A stretch of 64,000 nt of DNA from Bacillus sp. FJAT-22090 (GTDB lineage: Bacteria > Bacillota > Bacilli > Bacillales_A > Planococcaceae). The notes under the pieces were generated by a model. That model had not been told where the DNA came from and did no database searches. It saw nothing but the letters and a program-made list of their open reading frames with translations. How positions within the stretch are numbered: the first letter of the stretch is position 1; the number at the start of each line of letters is the position of its first letter. This document shows positions 44,160 to 52,801 of the stretch, in pieces. The stretch spans positions 1-64,000 of the forward strand of contig NZ_VEBK01000004.1 of assembly GCF_007676755.1 (NCBI RefSeq), written 5' to 3'. Both the position numbers and the translations under genes were made by a program.

Positions 44160-45791
44160 CTAGATTTCTACTTTTTCTTTCGACATTTCTCTTAAAAGAA
44201 ATTTTTGGATTTTACCTGAAGCAGTCATAGGATAAGCATCGATAAATTCGATATATTTCGGAATTTTGTGATGTGATATTTTTCCTTTGCAATAATTCTT
44301 TAAGGATTCTGAAGTTAGGATCTCGCCAGTTTTTAAAATAATCCAGGCCATGAGTTCCTCCCCGTATTTTGGATCTGGAACACCGACTACTTGAACGTCT
44401 TGAATGGACGGGTGCTGGTAAAGAAATTCCTCGACTTCTTTAGGGTAGATATTTTCCCCACCACGGATGACCATATCCTTTATACGCCCTGTAATATCGA
44501 TATAGCCCTCTTCGTCCATCACGGCAATATCTCCCGTATGTAGCCAGCCATTTGGGTCAATCGCAGATTTTGTCGCTTCCTCGTTTTTATAATACCCCTT
44601 CATCACAAGATAACCCCTTGTGCATAATTCTCCAGGGACTCCAGCAGGTGTGTCTTCTCCAGTTAAGGGATCGATAATTTTCACTTCCACTCCTGGATGC
44701 GCTTTTCCAACAGAAGATACGCGCTTTTCAATCGCATCATCTGTTTTCGTTTGAGTAATTACTGGAGATGATTCCGTTTGTCCATAAGCAATCGTAATTT
44801 CGGATAATCCCATGTCGTCCATTACCTTTTTCATCACTTCAATTGGACAAATGGAACCCGCCATAATTCCAGTGCGTAAAGTTGATAAATCGAATTGTTC
44901 AAAATTGGCATGATTTAACTCGGCGATGAACATCGTGGGTACCCCATGCAATGCTGTACATTTCTCGTTTTGAACCATTTGAAGCACTTTTCCTGCTTCA
45001 AATTGTTCGATGACAACCATAGTAGTTCCATGTGTTACAGACGCAATCGTGCCCATTACACATCCGAAACAATGAAAGAATGGAACAGGTATACATAAAC
45101 GATCATGTTCCGTCAGATGGATATAATCCCCAACAAGCTGTCCATTATTAACAACATTTTTATGTGTCAACATAACCCCTTTTGGAAATCCAGTTGTTCC
45201 CGAAGTATATTGAATATTAATTACTTCGTCGTTATGTAGATCTTCCAGTGATTTTTGTAGTATTTCATCCGTGACGCTTTGTGCAAATGCCAATAACTCA
45301 GACCATGTATAAATTCCCGGATAGTCATTTTCACTCATCACAATAACTCGCTTTAGATGTGGTAGCTTTTCTGATTGGATGGAACCTTTGTCAGCGTTTT
45401 CGATTTCTGGGCAAACTGCGCGCACTATATCTAAATAAGAAGTACTTTTATAAGATTCACATAAAATAAGCGTAGTCGCATCTGACTGCTGTAATAAATA
45501 TTCCAATTCTTTCTCTTGATAGTTCGTATTTACTGTTACAAGTACTGCCCCCATCTTTCCTGTTGCGAACTGACTTAGTAGCCATTCTCTTTTATTATCA
45601 GACCAGATAGCGACATGTTCACCTTTTTGAATACCCAAGCCAAGAAATGCTTTAGCAAGCTCGTCCGTTTCTTCATCGAATTCCTTATATGTTTTTCGAA
45701 TACCATGCTCCGGATACACGTAGGCTTCTGTTTCTGGAAACTTTTTTGCTGCTTCTTTTACAATTTCCCCAACTGTTTTTTCATTTAACAA
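44160..45791 (-). CDS. AMP-forming acyl-CoA synthetase
   Basis: ANL-superfamily ligase of 543 residues: P-loop YTSGTTGFPKGV (about 194-205), YGQTESSPVI, the hinge GWLHTGDIAVMDEEGYIDITGR, and the C-terminal lysine in ASGKIQKFLLRE. It activates a carboxylic acid to the acyl-AMP and then to the acyl-CoA. The layout fits medium-chain fatty acyl-CoA ligases such as B. subtilis YngI; chain length is not predictable. Single gene. Confidence 0.92.
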   Translation of the reverse strand: MLNEKTVGEIVKEAAKKFPETEAYVYPEHGIRKTYKEFDEETDELAKAFLGLGIQKGEHVAIWSDNKREWLLSQFATGKMGAVLVTVNTNYQEKELEYLLQQSDATTLILCESYKSTSYLDIVRAVCPEIENADKGSIQSEKLPHLKRVIVMSENDYPGIYTWSELLAFAQSVTDEILQKSLEDLHNDEVINIQYTSGTTGFPKGVMLTHKNVVNNGQLVGDYIHLTEHDRLCIPVPFFHCFGCVMGTIASVTHGTTMVVIEQFEAGKVLQMVQNEKCTALHGVPTMFIAELNHANFEQFDLSTLRTGIMAGSICPIEVMKKVMDDMGLSEITIAYGQTESSPVITQTKTDDAIEKRVSSVGKAHPGVEVKIIDPLTGEDTPAGVPGELCTRGYLVMKGYYKNEEATKSAIDPNGWLHTGDIAVMDEEGYIDITGRIKDMVIRGGENIYPKEVEEFLYQHPSIQDVQVVGVPDPKYGEELMAWIILKTGEILTSESLKNYCKGKISHHKIPKYIEFIDAYPMTASGKIQKFLLREMSKEKVEI

Positions 45792-45873
45792 ACAAATCTC
45801 CCCTTTTGCATGTTATTTCTTTTCTTATTATTCTATCACAAAATTCCGATAAAAAAGACTTTTCATTTCCTCA

Positions 45874-45901
45874 TTGACAGAATGTAAAAACATGATAGAA
45901 T
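45874..45901 (+). promoter_or_regulatory. Promoter of the T-box transcript
   Basis: TTGACA (45874-45879), 16-nt spacer, TAGAAT (45896-45901). Confidence 0.75.
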
Positions 45902-45907
45902 CCTAAT

Positions 45908-46158
45908 TACTTCACCGCTTCAAAGCGTTGAACTACGAAAGTATAATATGCGAGTGATTGTCCTAGTAATCTGTGTATTTACAGCAAAAAGAGACTGAAC
46001 AATTGGTGAAAGTTCAGGTAGATTTGCAGATGAATTACAACAATCCGATAAGCTCGTTTTTAAATGAAGTGGTTGAACTAAATGATTGGTTCAACAAATA
46101 GGGTGGTACCGCGGAGTTTTCCTTCGTCCCTAGTTACAGGGATTGGAAGGATTTTTTT
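45908..46158 (+). promoter_or_regulatory. T-box riboswitch with tyrosine specifier (UAC)
   Basis: The T-box proper AGGGTGGTACCGCG is at 46100-46113, followed by a terminator (CCTTCGTCCCT / AGGGATTGGAAGG plus TTTTTTT, 46120-46157). Stem I can be folded: GATTGT (45956-45961) pairs with ACAATC (46040-46045), and ATCTG (45969-45973) with CAGAT (46027-46031), leaving AGTA on one side and GAATTACA on the other. By the position of the GGC specifier in the B. subtilis glyQS T-box, the specifier is TAC at 46036-46038, i.e. tyrosine. UGGU in the bulge fits tRNA with discriminator A, as in tRNA-Tyr. Uncharged tRNA-Tyr should turn on the transporter gene. Confidence 0.9.
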
Positions 46159-46189
46159 CATTCCCAAAAAATTATCGGGAGGTTTTACC

Positions 46190-47569
46190 ATGTTTCGTAT
46201 TCGCGCGATAATATCGCCTTCTTTTTTAGAGGCGGTACTACTTACTTCGCTAATCGTTATCTCTATGGCGGTTTGTATTATCAAATTTGATGCCGTTCCA
46301 CATATGCCTATTTTATTGGCAATTCTTTTACTCATTGCTTATGGGTTATTAAAAAAGGTTCCATTCAAACAATTAGAAGAAGGACTCATAGAAGGTTCAA
46401 AAGCAGGTCTTGGTGCCATTTTTATCTTTTTCTTTATCGGCATTCTAATTAGTAGTTGGATGATGGGGGGAACCATTCCAACACTTATTTACTTAGGTTT
46501 TCAATTTATCTCTCCTCACTTTTTTTATGCAGTTGTGTTTTTAGTTACGTGTATAATCGGTCTGGCAGTCGGAAGTTCTTTGACAACAGTAGCAACAGCA
46601 GGAGTTGCATTTATCGGTATGGCAAGTGCTATGGATATCTCTTTAGCTATCACAGCTGGTGCAATTGTTTCAGGTGCTTTTTTTGGAGATAAAATGTCTC
46701 CATTATCCGATACAACTAATCTTGCATCTGCTATCGTTCAAGTTGATCTTTTCGAACATATTCGAAATATGGGTTGGACAACGATTCCCGCATTTTTCAT
46801 TTCGCTCGTAGGATATGGCATCTTATCGCCAAGCAAAGAAATCCAACAGCTCGATCAACTAAATAGTTTTCAAGATGGCCTTTTACAAACTGGGATGATT
46901 CATTGGTACACATTACTGCCCCTTGTTTTACTCGTAATACTAGCTATAAAAAAAGTTCCCGCTATTTTATCATTAGCTTTAACTTCTATTTTAGCAATCA
47001 CCATCTCCTATATCTTTCAACGACTATCGATTGGAGAAGTGCTAAATATTTTATTTAGCGGCTATACATCCAACACTGGTATTGAAGCAGTCGACTCACT
47101 ACTTTCAAGAGGTGGAATTGACAGCATGATGTTTACAATAGGGCTAGTCATACTTGCATTAAGCATGGGTGGGCTGCTGTTTACACTTGGTATTGTACAA
47201 AGCTTATTGATAAAAGTAGAAGACGCTTTAAAAAGTGTTGGTTCGGTTATAACTGCTGCAGCGTTTACTGCAATCGGTGTTAACACGTTAATAGGAGAGC
47301 AATACTTATCTATATTATTGACTGGGGAATCATTCCAAGCTCAATTCAAAAAAGTAGGACTTGCCAACAAAAACCTAGCTCGTGTAATGGAAGACGCTGG
47401 TACAGTTGTAAATCCATTAGTGCCATGGAGTGTGTGCGGTATTTTCATCACAAATGTGTTAGCTGTTTCAACTATCGACTATTTACCATTCGCGTTTTTC
47501 TGCCTACTTAGTCCGATACTTACCATTTTATTTGGAGTGACTGGCAAAACGCTTACTTATACGAAATAG
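46190..47569 (+). CDS. NhaC-family transporter, probably for tyrosine (YheL-like)
   Basis: Membrane protein of 459 residues with about eleven helices. NhaC-family features are SSLTTVATAGVAFIG and GDKMSPLSDTTNLA in the middle, and GEQYLSILLTGESF and AGTVVNPLVPWS near the end. The family is annotated as Na+/H+ antiporters, but several members are controlled by amino-acid T-boxes and are thought to carry amino acids or their exchange partners. The tyrosine T-box immediately upstream makes tyrosine uptake the likely role. The start at 46190 has GGGAGG 7 nt upstream. Single gene. Confidence 0.88.
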   Translation: MFRIRAIISPSFLEAVLLTSLIVISMAVCIIKFDAVPHMPILLAILLLIAYGLLKKVPFKQLEEGLIEGSKAGLGAIFIFFFIGILISSWMMGGTIPTLIYLGFQFISPHFFYAVVFLVTCIIGLAVGSSLTTVATAGVAFIGMASAMDISLAITAGAIVSGAFFGDKMSPLSDTTNLASAIVQVDLFEHIRNMGWTTIPAFFISLVGYGILSPSKEIQQLDQLNSFQDGLLQTGMIHWYTLLPLVLLVILAIKKVPAILSLALTSILAITISYIFQRLSIGEVLNILFSGYTSNTGIEAVDSLLSRGGIDSMMFTIGLVILALSMGGLLFTLGIVQSLLIKVEDALKSVGSVITAAAFTAIGVNTLIGEQYLSILLTGESFQAQFKKVGLANKNLARVMEDAGTVVNPLVPWSVCGIFITNVLAVSTIDYLPFAFFCLLSPILTILFGVTGKTLTYTK

Positions 47570-47585
47570 TTTCTTTTATTGGGCA

Positions 47586-47658
47586 TTACAACTAAGTCTG
47601 TGATTTTTACAACTAAACCAGTCAAAATTACAACTAAGCCACCTAATTTTACAACTAA
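47586..47658 (+). repeat. 21-nt repeat array, four units
   Basis: TTACAACTAA occurs at 47586, 47607, 47628 and 47649, exactly 21 nt apart; the 11 nt between copies vary. One frame reads as ITTKSVI, FTTKPVK, ITTKPPN, FTTNLKY, without start signal. It fills the gap between the transporter and the methyltransferase gene. Confidence 0.8.
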
Positions 47659-47723
47659 CCTAAAATATCACCTATGTGTTACACTATTTCCAAGAAGATT
47701 ACGGAAAAAGAAGGCGATTTTTT

Positions 47724-48893
47724 ATGGAATTTCAAGAAATGAAAGACTATCTAATTGATCAAATTACAAATAAACAGTTAGTTGCTGCCACAATCAGCCA
47801 ACCACGGGCTAAGTCTAATGAAGTAAAGCGTGTAAAACTAAAACCAATCGAGATAAAAAGTATGTATCATATACAACTTGAATACCAATACGAACGAACT
47901 TTAAAGCACGAGAACATAACTTTAGATGAATTTAGCAAAACATTAGATGATCTATTGGAGCAATTTCGACAAATCCATGCAGATTTCATAACGGAAAAAG
48001 TACAAGTACAGCTTTCCAAGAAAAATAAAGTAATGTGGAAATCGGAAAAAACAGATTCTGCAAAGCCAGTGAATCTATCCCATAATCGTAAAAAGAATTA
48101 TCTATTAGCTGAGGACACACCATACCCTTTCCTTATTCGTTTAGGTGTACAAACAGAAGAAGGGAAAGTAAAAAAACAAAAGTACGATAAGTTTAAACAG
48201 ATCAATCGGTTTGTAGAGTTTATCGACGATGCACTCGCTCACTTACCGAAGGATCGACCAGTTCGTATTCTCGATTTCGGATCAGGTAAATCGTATTTAA
48301 CATTTGCCCTTTACCATTATTTAAAAGTTGAAAAAGGTCTAGACATTCGAGTTACTGGTTTAGATTTGAAAAAAGAAGTTATTGAGGAATGTACGAAGAT
48401 CGCTAATGATTTAGGTTATGACCAACTAGAATTTTTAGTAGGAGATATTAATGATTACAACGACGAATCGGCAGTAGATATGGTTGTCACTCTCCACGCG
48501 TGTGATGTTGCAACAGATATGGCTTTAGCCCGCGCAGTCAAATGGGGTGCAAGTGTCATTTTAAGCGTTCCTTGCTGCCAACATGAATTGAATAGACAGC
48601 TAGATGCATCAGGACTAGACATTATGCTAAAGCATGGTCTTGTGAAAGAACGTTTTGCGGCACTTGCCACAGATTCCATTCGAGCAGAAATTCTAAGCAT
48701 GGCAGGCTATGAGGCACAGTTAGTCGAATTTATCGATATGGAAAACACTCCGAAGAACATATTGATACGCGCATATAAAACTGGTAAAAAAGTAACTTCT
48801 GAACAACTGGAAGGGTATCAACAGTTTAAGCAACTGTTAAACGCTAAGCCGTTTTTGGAGAATGAACTAAAAGATTATTTGTGGAGGTTATAA
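47724..48893 (+). CDS. SAM-dependent methyltransferase (Methyltransf_32-like)
   Basis: Protein of 389 residues. An N-terminal alpha/beta part (about 1-150) precedes a Rossmann methyltransferase domain with the SAM loop ILDFGSGKSYLTFAL (about 192-206), GLDLKKE and LVGDIND. The motif VTLHACDVATD followed by SVPCCQHELNRQ is typical of the GSTCD/Methyltransf_32 group, in which the target is unknown (RNA or small molecule). The start at 47724 has AAGGCG upstream; 16 further open codons have no site. Overlaps no gene; the next starts 1 nt after its stop. Confidence 0.88.
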   Translation: MEFQEMKDYLIDQITNKQLVAATISQPRAKSNEVKRVKLKPIEIKSMYHIQLEYQYERTLKHENITLDEFSKTLDDLLEQFRQIHADFITEKVQVQLSKKNKVMWKSEKTDSAKPVNLSHNRKKNYLLAEDTPYPFLIRLGVQTEEGKVKKQKYDKFKQINRFVEFIDDALAHLPKDRPVRILDFGSGKSYLTFALYHYLKVEKGLDIRVTGLDLKKEVIEECTKIANDLGYDQLEFLVGDINDYNDESAVDMVVTLHACDVATDMALARAVKWGASVILSVPCCQHELNRQLDASGLDIMLKHGLVKERFAALATDSIRAEILSMAGYEAQLVEFIDMENTPKNILIRAYKTGKKVTSEQLEGYQQFKQLLNAKPFLENELKDYLWRL

Positions 48894-48894
48894 C

Positions 48895-49158
48895 TTGAAA
48901 GATCCTACACTAAAAAAGGTTGCGTATGGATTAGCAATGGCCATTGCGATTATCCTTGTACATTTTATCGATGTTCACATCTATTCAATGCCTGCTATGT
49001 TTGCATTGTTTCTAGCAATTTTCATCACGTATTTGGGTATTAAGATTGTTAATAAATCCGCTAGATTTGATAAAAAAATTACGCGAACTACTTATAACCT
49101 GTTGAATGTTCTTGTGGTGTTTGTATTATTCATTGCGTATTATACTATCGCACAGTAA
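48895..49158 (+). CDS. Small membrane protein downstream of the methyltransferase
   Basis: Protein of 87 residues with three predicted helices (about 9-26, 30-50, 65-85) separated by a positively charged loop (KIVNKSARFDKKITR). Start is TTG one base after the methyltransferase stop, with GGAGG 7 nt upstream inside that gene, so it is translationally coupled. Family not recognised; function unknown. The operon ends at the hairpin 49158-49190. Confidence 0.78.
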   Translation: MKDPTLKKVAYGLAMAIAIILVHFIDVHIYSMPAMFALFLAIFITYLGIKIVNKSARFDKKITRTTYNLLNVLVVFVLFIAYYTIAQ

Positions 49159-49190
49159 AAGGTCGTCCCCTCAATGGAGACGACCTTTGT
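49158..49190. terminator. Terminator between convergent genes
   Basis: Stem AAAGGTCGTC / GACGACCTTT with an 11-nt loop and tail TGTTTTAT; it may serve both directions. Confidence 0.75.
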
Positions 49191-49191
49191 T

Positions 49192-50487
49192 TTATAATTC
49201 CTGTCTTAATGCTTGAATGACATCTATTTTCGTTGCTTTTCGTGCTGGTCTCCACCCTGAAATCATTGCCACGCTAATGCTTATCACGGATGCAATGACT
49301 ACAAGCTGCCAAGGGATTAAAGAAAAGGTCATCGATATATCTTCGAACTCATCCTCACCTAAAGCTGCTCCAACTACCATTGGCAATATCCAATTCGCTA
49401 GGAAACTCACTGCATATGAAATGATAACAGCAAGCACTGTACCGATAATACCAATCCATGCACTTTCCATCAAAAACAAACGTTGAATTAGTTTAGGACT
49501 AGCTCCGATTGCTTTCATCACACCGATCTCACGTGTTCTTTCAGTTACAGCCATCGTCATCGTATTGAAAATACCAATGGACGCAATTAATACTGCAATT
49601 GTCCCAACAAAGATAAGTCCGATTTTGAATGCCATGAAAAAGACATCTAACTGCTCTAATTGCTCAGATACGGAATACACACTATAACCCATTGCCTTTA
49701 ACTCTTCTGTTACTGATTTTACATGCTCTAAGCTAGAGGTATAGATTTTTGAGCTTGAGTAGAATAAGTCAGTATGATCGCCTTCAACATTGATATCATA
49801 CACTTCCTGAAACTTCTTTTTCCAAGAGTTATCTATTAGCATATTCGTATCGACAAACCAATCCTTTGCAGGTTTCTCCGTTACCCCTACAATTGTAAAA
49901 TCCCATGTTTCAGGGAACGCTTCATCCAAATCATAAGATTGAAGAGACAAGGTAACTTTTTTCCCAATTACAGATTCTTTATAGCCTCCTATAAGCTCAG
50001 CATCCTCTTCTGTATTTTGCTCCATTTCCTTCCGTTCTGCATCCGTCAATAAATTTTCTGCAAACTGGTACCCAACCACTACTTCATTGTCCTTTGTAGG
50101 CATACGACCTTCAGATAATTTGAGGTTCGATTTTTCTTCCTCGGCAAAGTTTGTAAGCAGCATTCTCCCTTCCAGCGAGCGATCGCCTAATTGAGAAACA
50201 GCTCTTGTATCCATACTTGTTCTTTGCACAATTGCATTTACATAATCAACTGCGCTAATCTTAGATATATCCAGTTCTTCCCCATCATTTGTATACACTT
50301 CAACTTCCGTAATGGCTTGGTCTTCCAATATCTCTTTCCGCATTGTATCTTGTATACCAAATCCAATTGAAGCAAGGACGATTAGAAACGCGCAACCCAT
50401 CGTGGCAGCAAGTACGGTCATAAATACGCGTAATTTATTTTTCTTAATATGCTGGCTGACGAAATCGATCTGGTCTTTAAATAACAT
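49192..50487 (-). CDS. MacB/FtsX-type ABC transporter permease
   Basis: Permease of 431 residues with the MacB fold: first helix about 20-42, a large extracytoplasmic domain (about 45-280), then three helices, with FNTMTMAVTERTREIGVMKAIGAS as the cytoplasmic coupling loop. Such proteins use ATP for mechanical work on envelope substrates, such as antimicrobial peptide resistance, rather than simple transport. The gene overlaps the ATPase gene by 11 nt. B. subtilis YknZ and related proteins have this layout. Confidence 0.9.
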   Translation of the reverse strand: MLFKDQIDFVSQHIKKNKLRVFMTVLAATMGCAFLIVLASIGFGIQDTMRKEILEDQAITEVEVYTNDGEELDISKISAVDYVNAIVQRTSMDTRAVSQLGDRSLEGRMLLTNFAEEEKSNLKLSEGRMPTKDNEVVVGYQFAENLLTDAERKEMEQNTEEDAELIGGYKESVIGKKVTLSLQSYDLDEAFPETWDFTIVGVTEKPAKDWFVDTNMLIDNSWKKKFQEVYDINVEGDHTDLFYSSSKIYTSSLEHVKSVTEELKAMGYSVYSVSEQLEQLDVFFMAFKIGLIFVGTIAVLIASIGIFNTMTMAVTERTREIGVMKAIGASPKLIQRLFLMESAWIGIIGTVLAVIISYAVSFLANWILPMVVGAALGEDEFEDISMTFSLIPWQLVVIASVISISVAMISGWRPARKATKIDVIQALRQEL

Positions 50488-51175
50488 AGCCCGTCTCTCC
50501 TTTCACTAATTCACCATCACGCATTCTAAATTTTCGATCCGCAATGCTTGCAACTTCCTCATCATGCGTAATAATAACGAACGTTACACCTAATGATTGA
50601 TTGAGGTCTTGTATTAACAACAAAATATCTTGTTCAGTTTCTGAATCCAAACTACCTGTCGGCTCATCTGCAAATAAAATAGGCGGATTTGTAATCAGTG
50701 CTCGAGCAATACTAACACGTTGCTGTTGTCCTCCTGATAATTCATTTGGATAATGATCCGCCACTTCCTCCAACCCTACTTTTTTCAACAATTGTTGCAC
50801 GCTTGTTTTTCTTTTTTTAGCCGCTATTCCTTTTAGTTTTAAAGGCAGTTCTATGTTTTCAAATGCAGTTAAGCCCGGCATGAGTTGAAAGTTTTGAAAA
50901 ATAAAGCCAAAATTATTTAAACGAAACTGAGCTCTTTCTGTTTCATTCAAAAAGACAGTCTCTTGTCCATTTACAGTAATGGACCCTTGCTCTGGACTCA
51001 TAAAACCCGCAATTGTATGAAGGAGTGTGGACTTTCCTGAACCACTCTTTCCTACGATTGCAACAATTTCTCCTTTTTCTACCTCAAAGGATAATCCTTT
51101 GAGAACGGGTACCTTCTTTTCTTTTCCTTTTTTCCCTATTAAAAATGTATGATTAACATTCTGCACTTGTATCAT
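50477..51175 (-). CDS. MacB/LolD-type ABC transporter ATPase
   Basis: ATPase of 232 residues with Walker A GKSGSGKST, Q-loop FQNFQLMPGLTAFENIELP, signature LSGGQQQR, Walker B ILFADEPTGSLD and switch histidine in VIITHD, the pattern of the LolD/MacB/YknY family. First gene of a two-gene operon that is divergent from sigV-rsiV, with 183 nt between the starts. Confidence 0.93.
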   Translation of the reverse strand: MIQVQNVNHTFLIGKKGKEKKVPVLKGLSFEVEKGEIVAIVGKSGSGKSTLLHTIAGFMSPEQGSITVNGQETVFLNETERAQFRLNNFGFIFQNFQLMPGLTAFENIELPLKLKGIAAKKRKTSVQQLLKKVGLEEVADHYPNELSGGQQQRVSIARALITNPPILFADEPTGSLDSETEQDILLLIQDLNQSLGVTFVIITHDEEVASIADRKFRMRDGELVKGETGYVI

Positions 51176-51280
51176 TTGTTTTCTCCTTCCGTCTTACTAC
51201 TTACAACAGTGTACCTATTGTTTCTTAATATTTGGGAAGGATAAACATGAAGAATTTCTTAAGAAATATTTTATACATAT

Positions 51281-51309
51281 TCAAACTTTCCAACACACTT
51301 GCCCGTCTA
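51281..51309 (+). promoter_or_regulatory. ECF-type promoter of sigV
   Basis: TCAAAC (51281-51286), 17-nt spacer, CGTCTA (51304-51309), 49 nt before the start. The -10 region CGTC fits sigma-V-type promoters, which would give autoregulation. Confidence 0.6.
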
Positions 51310-51358
51310 AACATTGAAACGTAATCGCGGGTACGGGAAAAAGGAGTTCATAAACGTC

Positions 51359-51850
51359 ATGACGAAAAAGGAAAAGTTTCAACTAGTTGAAAACTATATA
51401 ATAGAGCATCAAAACGATTATTATCGCTTAGCATTTAGTTATGTAAAAAACAAAGAAAATGCTTTGGATATTATTCAAGATAGCATTTTTAAAGCGTTAA
51501 ACTCGATTGATCGCTTAGAGGAAGATCGATATATTAAAACGTGGTTTTATCGAATTGTTGTCAATACATCAATCGATTTCATACGAAAGCATGGACGTAT
51601 GCAAACAATGGATGATGATATCCTTCATACGTTTTTACCTGAGCAGCATGACTTAGAAAAAGACTATGATTTGTATGAAGCGCTCGACCATTTAAAAGAA
51701 CCATATAAAACGATTATTGTACTTCGTTATTTCGAGGATCTCAAAATTGATGAGATTGCCGAAATACAGCAGGAAAACACCAATACAATCAAAACTAGGA
51801 TTTACACAGCACTTCGAAAATTGCGAGTAAACATGGAAGAGAAGGTGTAA
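51359..51850 (+). CDS. sigV: ECF sigma factor SigV
   Basis: Sigma factor of 163 residues. Region 2 (DYYRLAFSYVKNKENALDIIQDS) and region 4 (TIIVLRYFEDLKIDEIAE) are close to B. subtilis SigV, and the next gene is an RsiV-type anti-sigma factor, which fixes the identity. In B. subtilis the pair senses lysozyme. The start at 51359 has AAGGAG, though at 12 nt a little far; a TTG at 51314 has none and lies beyond the promoter. Confidence 0.88.
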   Translation: MTKKEKFQLVENYIIEHQNDYYRLAFSYVKNKENALDIIQDSIFKALNSIDRLEEDRYIKTWFYRIVVNTSIDFIRKHGRMQTMDDDILHTFLPEQHDLEKDYDLYEALDHLKEPYKTIIVLRYFEDLKIDEIAEIQQENTNTIKTRIYTALRKLRVNMEEKV

Positions 51851-51852
51851 CT

Positions 51853-52728
51853 ATGAAGAAACTACAAGATGCCAAAAGGAAATACGAAGAAGTCGAAATA
51901 CCCGAGGAATTAAATAACATAGTGAAAAATTCCATTAAAGAGGCGAAAAGAAACCAGAAAAAACAAAAGCCTGTTAAGCGATGGGGAATTGGTTTAGTTG
52001 CTGCAGCAGCATTATTTACTGCGAGTGTGAATGTGAGCCCCGCGCTTGCACAATCTCTTTCAACAGTTCCTTTGCTTGGGTCTATTGTTCAAGTAGTTAC
52101 TTTCCAGGCTATTGAGCTGGATGAAGATACTTATAACGCAGACCTACAAACTCCCAACGTAACTGGATTGGATAATAAAAAGTTGGAAAACATGCTAAAT
52201 GAAAAGTATATCGAGGAAAATGAAGCACTATATGAAGGATTCCTAAAAGATATGGAAGAATTAAAGGCTGAAGGAGGAGGTCATCTCGGATTATCCTCCA
52301 CTTATGAAGTTGTAACCGACACGGATGAGATACTTTCCATTAGTCGCTATGAAGTAAACACAGTAGCCTCTTCTTCTACTACTATGAGAACAGATACAAT
52401 TGATAAGAAAAACCAAATTTTAATATCATTGCCTAGCTTGTTTAAGGACGATAGCTATATAAAAATAATTTCAGATTATATTACGGAAGAAATGAAAAGA
52501 CAAATGAAGGAAGATGAAAATATTATTTATTGGGTTGGTGATGATGTGGAAGTAGAGCCTTTTGATAAAATTCGTCCAGATCAAACATTCTCTATAACAG
52601 AAGACCATAAACTGACCATTTCTTTTGATAAATATGAAGTAGCACCGGGTTATATGGGTGTCATTACATTTGAGATTCCAACTGAGTTGCTAAACCCGGT
52701 GTTAATCAGTGATTATTACATCAAATAA
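51853..52728 (+). CDS. rsiV: Anti-sigma-V factor RsiV
   Basis: Membrane protein of 291 residues: a short cytoplasmic region (about 1-42) that binds sigma, one helix (about 44-62, GIGLVAAAALFTASVNV), a possible signal-peptidase region PALAQS, and a large extracellular domain with the RsiV-typical GLDNKKLENMLNEKYIEENEALYEGF and SFDKYEVAPGYMG. In B. subtilis RsiV binds lysozyme directly and is then cut by signal peptidase and RasP. It begins two bases after the sigV stop. Terminator at 52757-52799. Confidence 0.9.
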   Translation: MKKLQDAKRKYEEVEIPEELNNIVKNSIKEAKRNQKKQKPVKRWGIGLVAAAALFTASVNVSPALAQSLSTVPLLGSIVQVVTFQAIELDEDTYNADLQTPNVTGLDNKKLENMLNEKYIEENEALYEGFLKDMEELKAEGGGHLGLSSTYEVVTDTDEILSISRYEVNTVASSSTTMRTDTIDKKNQILISLPSLFKDDSYIKIISDYITEEMKRQMKEDENIIYWVGDDVEVEPFDKIRPDQTFSITEDHKLTISFDKYEVAPGYMGVITFEIPTELLNPVLISDYYIK

Positions 52729-52756
52729 TCTCCACCTCCTATTTACGAAGAAAAAT

Positions 52757-52799
52757 AAAACTGTTCCTCTTCACATATTGGTGAAAGGAACAGTTTTTT
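52757..52799. terminator. Bidirectional terminator after rsiV
   Basis: Stem AAAACTGTTCC / GGAACAGTTTTTT with inner CTTCAC/GTGAA pairing, between rsiV and the convergent lipoprotein gene. Confidence 0.9.
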
Positions 52800-52801
52800 A
52801 A

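Noticed and set aside
46082-46189. Extended N-terminus of the NhaC-type transporter
   Set aside because: That frame lies in the T-box antiterminator and terminator; the true start at 46190 has a good ribosome binding site.
47586-47675. Heptapeptide series (ITTKSVI, FTTKPVK) as a possible small protein
   Set aside because: No start codon with a ribosome binding site, and the same 21-nt style occurs elsewhere as non-coding repeat.
51315-51340. TGAAAC at 51315 as the -35 of an ECF promoter
   Set aside because: No CGT-type -10 at 16-17 nt; the TCAAAC-N17-CGTCTA pair just upstream is better.
51314-51358. Upstream TTG as the sigV start
   Set aside because: It has no ribosome binding site and would lie at the expected transcription start.
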